Assembly: GCA_035772735.1 (NCBI GenBank)
Contig: JASDFA010000010.1
Location: 134,667,001 to 134,731,000 of the forward strand
Reading direction: 5' to 3'
DNA: 64,000 nt
Source: Datura wrightii
Lineage: Eukaryota; Streptophyta; Magnoliopsida; Solanales; Solanaceae
Shown here one piece after another: positions 47,512 to 59,069 of this stretch; position 1 is the first letter of the stretch, and every line of letters begins with the position of its first letter. The notes beneath the pieces were generated by a model that was given only the letters and a program-made list of their open reading frames with translations, searched no databases and was not told where the DNA came from. The position numbers were made by a program, and so were the translations under genes.

Positions 47512-49093
47512 TGATTTCACCCAAATTACACCTCTTAATGAGATATAAAATGGTCGATGCCAATTATAGAACCCAACTAAGGTCGGGGTCAAATCCCACA
47601 AGGAATATGATTAGAACATTAGTTAATGCGTTTAGCTAATAAAATTGTCTTACTTATTTCGTGGGAGAAGATTTGAAACAAAAAATAATGAAAAGAAGTA
47701 GAAAACAATGAGTTGATCCTTGAATAAATTCGATTGTATTAAATAAGTGAGTCGACTAGGATAGTGTTCCCCATGACTTCATAACCACAAGGCATTTTAT
47801 ACTAGTTATCTATTCCGATGCTTAGCATACAATATTGGTAAGTTAACTTCACCTAAATGGTTGGTCCCCTATTTAGATGATTATCACCACACAACTTGAT
47901 CCGCATGTGGATGTATACTTACTTAACCCTTATCCTTACTATCAGATAACTATTCTCTGATAAGGTCAAGCTATTAGATAAGGGTTGATAGCCTCAAATC
48001 TCCATTGTTAATCCCTTTTCCCATTCATTACTCCGCTTGATCCAGTGAGTAAGAAGAAGGTGAATTCTAGCATTTGCAACCATTTAGAAACAATTAAAAC
48101 GACAGGAAGAACAGTACATGCATAAACCCCGTTCAAGACTCACTAAGTATTTTTATCTATGTGTGTTAATTCATCATGGTTCCCACAACCCTAGTTATGA
48201 GTTTAGCTATTCATTCTTGAAGAATCAAAATTATAAATTAGAGAAGAAATCATAATTACAACTTACAATGATTTGTAGAAGAAACCACACATATTGAATA
48301 AATCAACAAGAACTGAATACCAATACTCCAACATTGTATTAATTCCCAAAATCAAGAACAAAATTATAAAAACTTGTTTCTTGAACCATAATGGTAATCA
48401 ACAACTCCCAAAAGTATCGTTCAAAGTCGTAGATAAATAGTACCATAATAATAAACCTACATAAAGTATTTATAGTCTTAAATAAAACCTTTCCTAAATA
48501 AAAATGGAATACAAGTCGGCAATGGCAACGGGCGAAGTAACGACTCGTTAGGTCACTCATGCTTGTAAGACTGCTCCTTTAGGATAACGGTTCACCTAAT
48601 GACTTGTTAAGTCACAGAAGAATCGTTAGGTCCCTCGTGGCTTCGGATCCTCAAATCATCCAGTGCTGACGACGGTTACTCCTGGCTTCTCACGATGAGT
48701 CGTCAAGTCTCTCGATGACTCGTTAAGTCTTCTGACGCATCCCCAGGTAATTTTTCATTATTTTTCATCTAGTCCTCATGACCCTCATGACGACTCGTGA
48801 CCTATCTTAACGAGTCCTGCCTTCAACTAGTGGTCATCACTGGTTTGTTGCACTTCATACTTGTTTTCTTCCCATGACTTTAGGAATGAGTCGTCCAATG
48901 AGATGACGACTCGTTACCTGATTGGAAGTCCACACTTGGTCTAATTTTTACCTTATTTCTCCCATTTCACAATCCGAACCTATTTTCCTGCAACACTCAA
49001 CAAAGAACACATTATATCTATATAAACATACCTAGAATTTGCATATTTTCTTAGTTTTAGGCGTCGAAAGTTCTGCAAAATCATGACACATCA
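47512..49093 (-). repeat. E3 3' LTR
   Basis: About 1582 bases. The plus-strand start TGATTTCACCCAAATTACACC matches TGATGCTTCCCAAATTACACC at 63198. On the minus strand, U3 has a dense ACGACTCGT cluster (48530-48930), then TATAAATA at 48474-48467: again module then TATA. The minus-strand start TGATGTGTCATG at 49093 follows TTTTGCCTGAGGACATGC, the usual internal end. Confidence 0.85.
48530..48930 (-). promoter_or_regulatory. ACGACTCGT cluster in E3 U3
   Basis: About ten near-palindromic motifs (AACGACTCGTTAGG, GATGAGTCGTC, GATGACTCGTTAAG, GACGACTCGTGACC, AACGAGTCC, ATGAGTCGTCC, GACGACTCGTTACC). TGACTC/GAGTCA cores resemble plant bZIP-type sites, but that is only a resemblance. Confidence 0.65.
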
Positions 49094-50656
49094 ACACACT
49101 CAACTTAGAACTTTTGCATGTCCTCAGGCAAAAACAAATAAAATAGAACTAACTCGACGCTTCAATCAAAAGAACTCTAAGAAAACTACGGCAATCACAA
49201 ATCAAAATCAAATCAAAACTTCTGACCCCTCCTCTATCACCAAAATCCAAATCACAGTGCATATGTAAAATTTTCAAACATGACACAAAGGAATTGAAGA
49301 ATGGCATCATACTATCACTTACAACCATGCATACAATCCTATAACACTGATGCAGACAATTTGCATACGATGTTGTTGACCATATGCCCTCACCACAAAG
49401 AGTCCCACGCACACATATGTATATAATCATGACGATGCTTTATCATGGGACTAGGTAAGAACTCACTCACTCTCACAAAAAAATTCTAACTGTGCACATA
49501 CAATACCATAAGCTTGCCTTTACTTTCAATACCTCGATTTTCAGACGGTTGAACTAGGATCACTATAGGACTCTTTCAGCTTATAATGTAGGCTCGGGTT
49601 TGGGTATGATAGATATTGGAATAGTGCCTTAACCCCCCTTGGCACTATACTAACTTTTGCTCCCTTTAACCTCTTTTTCACGTCTTTCCCTTTTTCCCTT
49701 TTTTTCTTCGTCTCTTACTTTCTTTTGCAACTACGGGTGCAATTTTCCTTCTTTCAAGCATTTCTTTTTCTTCTTTCTTGCTTTCACTTTTCTTTTTTCT
49801 CCTTTTATTTCTCTTTTCTTAGTACTTCAATTTCAAAATTTATTATGTACAATGCACAACCTATTTGCTTGTATTCCTCAATTAGTTTCCACCCTACTCT
49901 TCTTATGCAACCCTATAGTAGCCACCCTCAACTTGGGCAATTTTTCTGAGTTGAGGTTCACAGTATCCAAGGAGAGACTAAGGCCAAAATAGGTTCATTA
50001 TAATCAAAGCAGGACGGTGAATTGGTTTCAACAAAAAGAAAGGTCAATTTAAGCTTAAAATTGGAATCAAGGGATATTTATTTCCATTTGGCAGTTCTTT
50101 TAAGGCTAAAGTGGACTATTCATCAAAAACAGCCTATGATCCTTTCCTAATTTTGTCCTATACCTCGGTATGATTGACCAAGAAAGTTCTAGATTGACAC
50201 ACACAGCAGAACTAACTCTATGCCTTACTCACACAATGCACAGACCAACATCATCACTTCTACCAACTGCTAGTTCAGGTCAATCACGCAATGGTAAACA
50301 CATTCACAATATTAATGCCATACAAAGATTCACAAAGGTCATGCTTGTCTACTTAGCACACACACGTACTAAAAATTTATGAGGGATATCACATTATCTC
50401 TTAAAATAAATCCATGTTATTGACTGCCCTAAGTTCACCAATTTTCCTTTCGATTGACACAAAACAAAACACAAAAACCTACACACGCTGGTTCTACTAG
50501 ATAAGGAACACCTGGGGGAAACGATATCCGGTAAGAATAACCCTCGGGTTATGTTCAGCAAAAATATAAGTATCCCACCCCACCCCCATCAAGAAAAACA
50601 TGCGGCATCCTCTATGAATTTGGAAAATAAAACATGGGAATAGGGAACATACCTGT
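49094..50656 (-). other. E3 3' noncoding tail
   Basis: No gene on either strand. Pyrimidine-rich on the plus strand at 49660-49810 (an AG-rich tract in the element's own sense, like the other tails), which creates spurious plus-strand frames. It ends next to the LTR with the GAGGACATGC motif. Confidence 0.65.
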
Positions 50657-52843
50657 CTAACCTAGAGCTTGTGGCCCGGTTGGTGGAGGGATCAGATGCA
50701 CCCCCAAGCTCCTCTCCTGTGTCACCAAGATTAACCAGCACAGTTTCAGAACCCATAGAGCTCGTACCTCTCCACGAGCTCTAGCAGCATCACTCTTGGC
50801 CCTCTCTCGAGCCTCATCTCTAGACAGCTTTAGTGCTGCCTCCATGTCTGTTTTATCCTTGTTTTGCTCGCGTAGCAGATCACCACTCTCACCTTCGCTC
50901 ACCTTCTCTTAAGGTCTCTTCCTTTTGTCATGAGCTACCGACTCCTCCATGATGAAATCCACTAACAGAGGTAGCTCCTCCTTACTCTCATCCTCTACCA
51001 CTGGAAGCACAGGTAGTTCGATAGCAGATATTTGTTGTGCGGACAACTCTCGCACCTCAACTCTAAGTGTTGCCACCTCTACATACCATCTGGCCAGCTC
51101 AGGAACCTGTAATTGAGCAAGGTGCTCATCTATCCGCCTTTCAAAGGCGTCCAATCTATCATGCCATATCCTGGATAGGTTCTCTAATTCTTTCATCACC
51201 CACGACTTAATCATCTCCATTAGCACCTTCACCTAAAATGTCGTGTGAGCCTGCTGCTTTTTGGCCTTCGCCAGCCGCCTAGCCATGTCGGTATGGAAAT
51301 CCTGAGATAGTGTGACTAGGCAGCTAGTAAGGAATAAGATGTCACAATGGGTGGGCGAGCTATCGGTGTAGTAGATGATGACTATGGGTCCTAGGTAGTT
51401 AATGGAGTATCTGCTGTAGTGGTAGCATCAGGTTGGCTATCAGTCTCACGTGCCGCTAACAGCTTTGCCTCAAACTCAGTAAACCTTGTCGCCTCATTCT
51501 GAATACCTCCGCTCAATGCCTCAGCTAGTAATGTAGCCCCTGTAGATATGGTTGTCTGACTCCTGGCCCTTGAAACTGGGTTTGTATCATCTCTAATCAA
51601 CTCGACATCTGTAATCTTAAGCACCACCACTCTCTAGTCTACAAATGGAAATTCTAGAACCTGGGACTCCCTACAGAGCTGATCTATGAGGCATGGGAAG
51701 GGGATGCCTGTGCTGTCTATGATAGCTCTCTCCCATATTTCCTCATCTATGTACTTTGGGAAGTTGATAGCATACCCCTCCATAATACTCGCTACTAGTG
51801 TATCTCAATCTGGTGATACCACATTATCATTGCTTGTTGGTACTAGCCTATGTCCTACAAACGACCACCATAATTTGGCTTGAAAGTTCAGAGTGGCCTT
51901 CTTGATCTGTATCTCTGTGCCATTTATCCATTCAACTTATGTACCCTGAGTGGCAATGATTCGAGCCAACCAAGTGTATTGTCTTGTTCGGTCCTCGTGG
52001 CTCAACCTTTTGGTCTTGATTTTCTACAGCTCACTCAACCGATGATCAAACTCAGCTGTGTTCATCGGGGGATCATATTATGGACCATATAGCATATGGG
52101 AGATGGTCCACTCAGAAATGTCCATGGGTGTTTCCCTTACCATCACCCGGGTCAGTGCAGGCCGTTTCCTGCAATCCTGGCCTCCCTAGGCCTGATGCTG
52201 TAGTGTGGCTGCATATGCTGCATAGAATTCTCTAACCAATGGTGGACTATAGCTACCAGATGGCTCACTCAACCACCCAAACTAGTATTTGTCAAACAAA
52301 TCATGGATGTCCAGGAGGTCCTTGAACCCTTTAGTGACCAACCTCAGCTCCTCATAAATGCTCTGCTTTGGGTGGCCCTTATTTGTGGGAGTGATGTCTC
52401 TGTTGTAGATTGCACGCATGCTCGGAACACACCACCTCCTCACCATCTTGGTTTCTCAGTAGATGTGTGGGAGATATCAGTCTCCTCATTATCCTTGCTC
52501 TCCTGTTAGGCATGTGATTCATTTTCATCCTCAACATTTGTCGCAACTGCAATGCCCTTAGGAGCAATTGGGACTGAGACCCCAACATTTCCTTCCTCCC
52601 AGCTGGGTGGGTTCCTTGTGAGTGGAGTTGGAGAAGTGACCATGGCTGTCGAATTTATAGAGCGTTTAGTCCTAGCCCCGACCTCCATTCCAGCTGCTCC
52701 TCCGATATCTGATATTCTTCAACAGAGCCACTCGACTCTTCGAAAGATGATGGCTCGTCTCTTATTTTGCGAGTCGAGGGCTGGCCCTTCTCTTGCCCCT
52801 GTTTCTTAGCCGAGCCCTTCTTTGGGGTTCTTTTTGGTGCCAT
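50657..52843 (-). pseudogene. E3 ORF3, broken
   Basis: ATG at 52843 (MAPKRTPKKGSAKKQGQEKG, basic) lies five bases after CCACAG, with TACTAAT, a perfect plant branch-site consensus, some 15 bases earlier. Further segments in shifting frames: TLNFQAKLWWSF, NFPKYIDEEIWERAI, PFPCLIDQLCRESQV, a variable region, and a coiled-coil-like stretch RIDEHLAQLQVPELARWYVE followed by VEVREL (similar to VDVREL in E4). It ends near 50657 with an ALKLSRDEARERAKSDA-like helix. Strongly resembles database 'putative plant transposon protein' entries. Many stops. Confidence 0.7.
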
Positions 52844-52849
52844 TGTACC

Positions 52850-53610
52850 TGTGGAATAATCATTAGTATGCAAAATGAGGGTATATGAAACTGAAAAATT
52901 AGTGTCTACCTGCAGACAGGCGGAGGACCTAATGACTCGTGAGGTCAATTGTGGTCTACAAGTTAAGAATTAAACTTTGGTTCTAGTGTACTTGACGACT
53001 GGTCATGAAAAGTCATTGCTTGTGGAAATGACTCGTTAAGTAAGTCGTGGCCTGCGCATATAACTTAATACAATCCCCACTCAAGACGAGACACATTACA
53101 AGTCGTGAGGTGATACCACGATTCATTATGTGGCTCGTGCTTAAGAGTTCATTAGTATTAGTGATGACAAGTCATGTAACGATTCGTTATGCATGCCCAC
53201 GAGTCGTTACATGAGGCATCATCACTGATTGACCAGGTGAACCATTTTTTTTCTTTCAAATTTTTGATGGGTTACTCAGACTTCACCCATTTCAAATGTT
53301 GAACACCTTAATTTTGGTATGAGTTGGGCAGGCAAAACAATCAAAGCTTTGTGAACAAAGCATTTACAGATCGTAATGCCCGCCGATTCAATGGGTATAA
53401 GAAAACCCACATCCACCCATACTCACTCTCAACTGGTGATCAATCTCTCACCACAGAGAGACCATTATACTTTTAAAATTACAGTGCTCGAGTTCACAAT
53501 TAAATTCATGGCAACTTAGGGTTACATGTTGGGTACTAAATTGTTAAATGCATCACAGTTTACACACATGAGTAGATTAAGGATTTATACTTAAACATAT
53601 GAATACTCAC
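52850..53610 (-). other. Possible leader intron of E3 ORF3
   Basis: On the minus strand: donor GTGAGTATTC from 53610, branch-like TACTAAT, acceptor TTCCACAG ending at 52849/52850. Upstream lie ATATAAAC (near 53815) and a C/T-rich leader with CTTCCCTAATC repeats (53690-53750), as in E1 and E2. One ACGACTCGT cluster (52925-53220) lies inside this interval. Confidence 0.4.
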
Positions 53611-54190
53611 AATTTCAAGAATATATGATGCAAGGTTTGAACAGTTGTGTTTTATGGCTTGAGGTAGTGATCAGGAACAAGTGTGCAATTAGGGAAGATG
53701 CGTGTGCGATTAGGGAAGATGGGAAATGATTAGGGAAGAGGGAACTTGAATTTGAGAGACTTTGGGTGTAGATGCTTGAAGTTGTAGTTAAATTTGAAAA
53801 CAAATCCGGTGTTTATATGTTTAGAAAATTAAATTTACCCAATTTGTACGTGGGTCGGGTCGGGTGATGAATTTTATTCAAGTGCACCATGACCCACATG
53901 ATGAGTGTTTTAGTGAAGCATGACTCGTTTAATTGGTCGTTATCCTACTCAAGTATAGGAAACTTACCTAGGATCTAACGACTCACGTAATGACTCGTTG
54001 TCTTACCCAACGAGTCATGTCGTGAGTCGTTAGCACTATACTCTGGTGAACACTCAGTATTGTCAGGACGAGTCACCCGACGAATCATTAGGTGATACCA
54101 CGATTCTTTGAGTTACTCGTTAAAAACTTTCTAGCTCGAACTGTTTCTGCTTCAGTGGACACGAGTAGTCTTGTCGAGTCGCTCAATCAG
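52925..54190 (-). promoter_or_regulatory. ACGACTCGT clusters between E3 pol and ORF3
   Basis: Two clusters, 52925-53220 and 53885-54190, of the same near-palindromic motif as in this element's U3 (ATGACTCGTTAAG, CACGAGTCGTTACATG, CTAACGACTCACG, ATGACTCGTTG, AACGAGTCATG, GTGAGTCGTTAGC). GGGTCGGGTCGGGT sits at 53852-53865, parallel to the GGGT..ACCC boxes of E1/E2. Confidence 0.6.
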
Positions 54191-54323
54191 GTAACGACTA
54201 ATCCTGTGCTCTTTGGCACCAGAATCTCTAAGTTCAGATTTTTGGTTCTAGCTTTAGATTTCTCATTCTAATCACCATAATACATCAACACACATAAACA
54301 TTATACTTATATTACAGTTACAA

Positions 54324-54341
54324 CTTGGGTTGCCTCCCAAG
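54324..54341 (-). other. Post-pol hairpin, E3 copy 1
   Basis: Minus-strand CTTGGGAGGCAACCCAAG: 6-bp stem, loop AGGCAA. The stem differs from E1/E2 at two pairs, both changed on both sides. Confidence 0.78.
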
Positions 54342-54409
54342 ATGCTCTTGATTTAACGTCGCGGCACGACGCAGGTATCTTGATTACTTAGATTTCACCA
54401 AGATACCTC

Positions 54410-54427
54410 CATGGGTTGCCTCCCATG
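54410..54427 (-). other. Post-pol hairpin, E3 copy 2
   Basis: Minus-strand CATGGGAGGCAACCCATG: same loop, one compensated pair relative to E1/E2. The two hairpins belong to an ~86-bp tandem duplication (54324-54400 and 54410-54484), each with a TCGTGCC..AACGTTAAAT box. Confidence 0.78.
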
Positions 54428-54473
54428 CAGCGGCTAATTTAACGTTGTGGCACGACACAAGTCTGTGGGTTAC

Positions 54474-55288
54474 TCAGACTTCACCTAGAGCCCAAAGGTT
54501 CACCAGTTTAATTTCTTCGCTCTTTCCCAAATATGCTTTCACCCGTTGGCCATTCACCTTGAAATGTTTACCTTCATGGTTTTCCATCTCAATTGCCCTG
54601 TAGGAGAATACTTGGACCACTTGAAATGGTCCCAACCATTTGGACTTCAACTTGCTAGGAAACAAGAGAAGCCTAGAATTAAATAGCAACACCATATCTC
54701 CGGGGCTGAATTCTCTCTGCTCAATCTTCCGTTCATATTGAATCTTCATCCTCAGTTTGTAAATTTTTGAACTTTCATAGGCTTTCAAATGAAATTTATC
54801 TAGCCCATTAAACTAATCAAGCCTCAAGTTCGCAGCATCGCTCCAATTTAGATTTAGCTTCTTAAGCGCCCACATAGCTTTGTGCTCAAGTTCGACGGGA
54901 AGATGACATGATTTCCCATACACAAGATGATACAGATACATACCTATAGGGGTCTTGAATACAGTATGATAAGCCCATACTGCATCATCTAGCTTTGTAG
55001 ACCAATCTGTCCTATTAGAATTCACAGTCTTCGCCAAGATGGTCTTTATATCCCGGTTGGAGACCTCAACTTGCCCACTCGATTGTGGATGATAATGTGT
55101 TTTCACCTTGTATTTCACTCCATATTTCTCAAGAAAAGTCCAAAACAACTAGTTGTAGATGTGTGAACCCCCATCACTAATGATGGCTCTAGGAGTCCAA
55201 AATCTGGCAAAAATATTCCGCTTCAAGAATGCTGTGACACTCTTACCTTCATTGTTTGGAAGCGCAATTTCCTCCACCTACTTAGAAA
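54474..55288 (-). pseudogene. E3 integrase, C-terminal part
   Basis: Resumes after the solo LTR: VSK, stop, VEEIALPNNEG, then IISDGGSHIYN (second catalytic aspartate), HPQSSGQVEVSNRDI (glutamate), WAYHTVFKTPIG, and the C-terminal LFNSRLLLFPSKLKSKW. Stops near 55281, 55148 and 54790. Ends at 54474 before the hairpin block. Confidence 0.88.
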
Positions 55289-55293
55289 CATAG

Positions 55294-56722
55294 TGATCTT
55301 GGGCAGATTTATATGCCCAAGTGATACTCAAACGTATCATTTTCGTCTTGTTTGTTGTGCAATGTGTATATATTCTCATGTAATTGGTAATAAAATGTGA
55401 ATTTATACTAACCAACATGATTAGCATTTGTTTTGCAGGTAAATATGATTTTTAGGAGCTAAAATGCGTGTTGGAACTATATCGGAGTTGGACTCGGATG
55501 CGAGCGTGGAAAAGACATTGGAATGCACAAAGTATAGGGGCTCTGTGATGGAGCCGTGCCACGCTACCATCGCGGAGGCACACTGCCTGGAGAGCAAATT
55601 AAATGGAAAATTCCAGTGTGGCGTCGTGACAGCTCCGTGGCACGGAGATAGGCCTCCGCGTTGGCCTCCGTGCCACGTTGAGGCTATTTTACCGTACCCT
55701 GGAATTCCAGAGAGGGTCCGCGTCCACGCCGTGTCACGGAGGCAGTGCTCCGCGATGGCCTCCGTGACACGTTGCTTGTTATTCCGGGAAAAATTTCCCA
55801 CTAGTATAAATAGCACACTTAGGTTTATTTTAATTAATTCAGACTTGGTGGAGCTAGGACGTGGGTTAGAAGCAGTTGAGGGACGAAAAAGCTAAGGGAT
55901 TTCTTCTCTTCCTTTCTTCTTTCTATCAATTGTATACATGATTTACACTTGTTTTAGGATGATCAATCCACAAATGAGTGGCTAATTCTCTTCCTTGCTG
56001 AGGTTATGAACATTTGTGATGAATTTTGATTATTAATTGTATGGTTTCCTTCTTCTTCTTCTATGTTGTTCTATTAATTCTTGTTTCTACTGCATTAGTG
56101 TGTGGCCGACATTAATGTACATCTAAAAAGTCCAATTTCACTCGAGAGAGCAAGAAATTGGAAAGTTGTGAATTAATAGGGTATTGTTCTTAACTTGATT
56201 TGGGAAAATTGGGTTTTGATGTGCTTTCCTGATAGAAATATACTTGAAAGCCGTATTAGTCAGTTTAGGAACCGGAATTGTATTGCTAGGTCATAAATTG
56301 CATTTGATCACAGAAATGTAGACGGATGGTTTATGATTCTAAAGTGAAATTAAATACGAGAGTTTTAATTTCTAGGCTACTGTTCTTGGCTAGCAACATG
56401 AAGAAGAGATTAACCCAATTATTATTATAATCGAATTCATTACTTGTTCTTAACCTTGGCATGCTCATATCCATAGTTTAAATTCACAGTAAATAATTGT
56501 TAATAGTTTTAGTATATATCTTTTATAACCAAAAACTTATTTAACTGTTGGTTACGCTATTGTTAGCATAATTAGAAGTAAGATAAGAATATAGTGTACT
56601 TAGGCAATTTTACTTATCCTGAGTCTCCTTGGATCGATACTTGGCTTACTTAGCCACTTTATTACTTGTTTGACCAAGTGCACTTACGTGTCAGCTTTTA
56701 CATATACCGAACCAGCCGAACA
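55294..56722 (+). mobile_element. Solo LTR of the E1 subfamily in E3 integrase
   Basis: TGATCTTGGGC to CAGCCGAACA, 1429 bases, flanked by perfect CATAG duplications (55289-55293, 56723-56727). Plus orientation, opposite to its host. It contains the palindromic module (55540-55780) and TATAAATA at 55805. Predicted frames across the module are not genes. The internal part was lost by LTR-LTR recombination. Confidence 0.95.
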
Positions 56723-56727
56723 CATAG

Positions 56728-57289
56728 TCCACAGCTACAAATATGTACTTCATCCCATTTGAGCTCACAAACAGGCCCATGAAGTCAATTCCCCGAACGT
56801 CAAACAACTCAATGATAAGGATGGGAGTAAGAGGTCGCTCATGCCTCCTTTATATGCCTCCTTGCCTTTGGCATGCATCACATGACTTTGCAAAATCACG
56901 TGCATCTTGGTGAATGGTCGGCCAATAGTACCCGCATTGCAGAATTTTGTAGGCTGTGGGAATCCCACTGTGATGATCTCTAATAGGGGATGAGTGAAAA
57001 GCCTCCAATATGCTTAACATCTCAACCTTGGGCATGCATCTCCGAATCACCCTATCAGCACATATGTGGAATAAGTAAGGCTCATCCTAGAAAAACTTCC
57101 GCACATCAGACATGAATTTCTTATGCTGGTGAAATGATAAATCTTATGATACCACGTCACTCACTAGATAATTAGAGAAGTTTGCATATCATGGAATAAG
57201 ATCCTGGGAAGCAGCCAAAACCTGCTCGTGAGGGAATGTGTCATCTATGTCAAGCTCATCTCGAAGTGTTGTATTTGCCTCTAATCTCG
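56728..57289 (-). pseudogene. E3 integrase, N-terminal part
   Basis: HHCC region with HSSPIRDHHSGIPTAYKI, GYYWPTIHQDA and CDACQRQ, then GIDFMGLF (first catalytic aspartate) and YIFVAVDYV, where the solo LTR interrupts. Preceded by FHICADRVIRRC-type linker sequence. Confidence 0.87.
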
Positions 57290-57739
57290 ACAAGTGATCT
57301 GCTACCTGATTTTCAGTCCCCTTCCAGTCCTTAACCTCAAACTCGAACTCTTGCAACAATAGAACCTATTGAATCAACTATGGCTTGGCATCCTTCTTTG
57401 TCATCAACTATCTCATAGCTGCATGGTCTGTACAAACTATTACCTTAGTTCCAAGCAAGTAAGCCCGAAGCTTCTCGAATGCAAATACCACAGCCAACAA
57501 CTCCTGTTCTGCCATAGTGTAATTTTTATGAGCTGCGTTAAGAGCCTTGCTAGCATAATAAATTTGGTGGAAGATCTTTTCACACCTTTGACCCAAAATA
57601 GCTCCTAGGGTCACTCCGCTAGCATAACACATAATCTCAAATGGTAAGGACCAGTCAGGGACCACTATGATCGTGGCGGTGGTCAATTTCTCCTTTAGGC
57701 ATTCAAAAGCCTTCAGACACGCATCATCAAACACAAACT
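57290..57739 (-). pseudogene. E3 RNase H domain
   Basis: FEIMCYASGVTLGAILGQR (the usual catalytic CDASD has become CYASG, so activity is probably lost), YTMAEQELLAVVFAFEKLR, VIVCTDHAAMR followed by a stop, and VADHLSRLE. Confidence 0.87.
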
Positions 57740-59060
57740 TCACCTCTTTCTCAAGTAACTTACACAAGGGATGTGCAATCTTTGAGAAATCCTTGATAAA
57801 CCTCCTATAAAATCCTACATGACCGAAAAAGCTTCGAACACCTTTCATAGAAATTGAAGGTGGTAAACTAGAAATTACATCGATCTTGGTTCTGTCCACC
57901 TCAATGCCCTTACCATAAATCCTGTGGCCGAGAACTATACCTTCTTTGACCATGAAATGACACTTTTTCCAATTAAGCACCAATTTGGTCTCTTCGCATT
58001 GCTGCAACACCTTGCTCAAATGAGCCAAACAATCATCAAATGAATCACCCACCACTGAAAAGTCATCCATAAAGACTTCAATGGTGTCCCCCACCATGTC
58101 AAAAAATATGGACATCATGCAGCGCTGAAAAGCGACGGGTGCATTACATAACCTAAAAGGAATCCTCTCAAAAGAAAATGTACCATAGGGATAGGTGAAT
58201 GTGGTTTCCTCTTTGTCTTTGGGGGCTATAGAGATCTAAATGTACCCTGAATAACCATCAAGAAAGCAGTACCACCCTTTGCCTGCAAGTCGGTGTAGCA
58301 TCTGATCCATGAATTGCATAGGAAAGTGATCTTTCTGCGTCTAATGGTTTAACTTCCTATAATCTATGCATACTCTCCAACCTGTGACTGGTCCAAGTGG
58401 AATGAGCTCATATTTAGCATTTGGAACCACGGTGATTCCTCCCTTCTTTGGCATGCACTGAATTGGGCTCACCCATTTGCTATCATCAATAGGGTAAGCC
58501 ACACTTGCATCAAACCACTTGATGATTTCCTTCTTGACCACCTCTTGCATAAGCGGATTCAACCTACGCTGATGCTCAATACTCGGAATACAATCTGGCT
58601 CAAGATGGATCTTATGTGTGCAAATACCGGATAGGATCCCAATAATATCTACAATGGTCAACCCAATGGCTTTGTTATACCTCTTTAAAATGGAGACCAA
58701 AGCCTCCACTTGCCATTTCTCTAAGTCAGCTGCAACTATGACCGGTAAAGTGTTTCCGGTGCCCAGAAATACATACCCTAAGTGAGATGGGAGTGCTTTG
58801 AGCTCCAATATTGGAGGATGCTCAATAGATTTCTTGGGCGGTAGGGTCACACGATTCCTCAGATCAAGATCAATCTTCTTCGAAGAATAAGTGTATGACC
58901 CCATACCAACAAGTGCATTAATAATCTGATCAACCCCATAGATCTCCTCAGCATCAACATTCATCAAAATTGCTGCTAAATCCTCAATAGACACTAACAC
59001 ATCAATAGGCATGATTGGAAGCTCAGCTTCCACAACATCAATCACTGAGACCACCCGCAT
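57740..59060 (-). pseudogene. E3 reverse transcriptase, broken
   Basis: N-terminal linker (58700-59060), WVSPIQCMPKKGGITVV, GWRVCIDYRKLNH, then a stop, YCFLDGYSGY, RIPFRLCNAPVAFQRCM (usually MPFGLCNAP), FMDD in IEVFMDDFSVVG, and FFGHVGFYRRFIKDFSK. Stops near 58340 and around 58240. Confidence 0.9.
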
Positions 59061-59069
59061 GTCATTTGG

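Noticed and set aside
49657..49992. Plus-strand frames rich in Phe/Ser/Leu, looking like membrane proteins
   Set aside because: They read the pyrimidine complement of E3's AG-rich tail; no related protein and no conservation in other tails.
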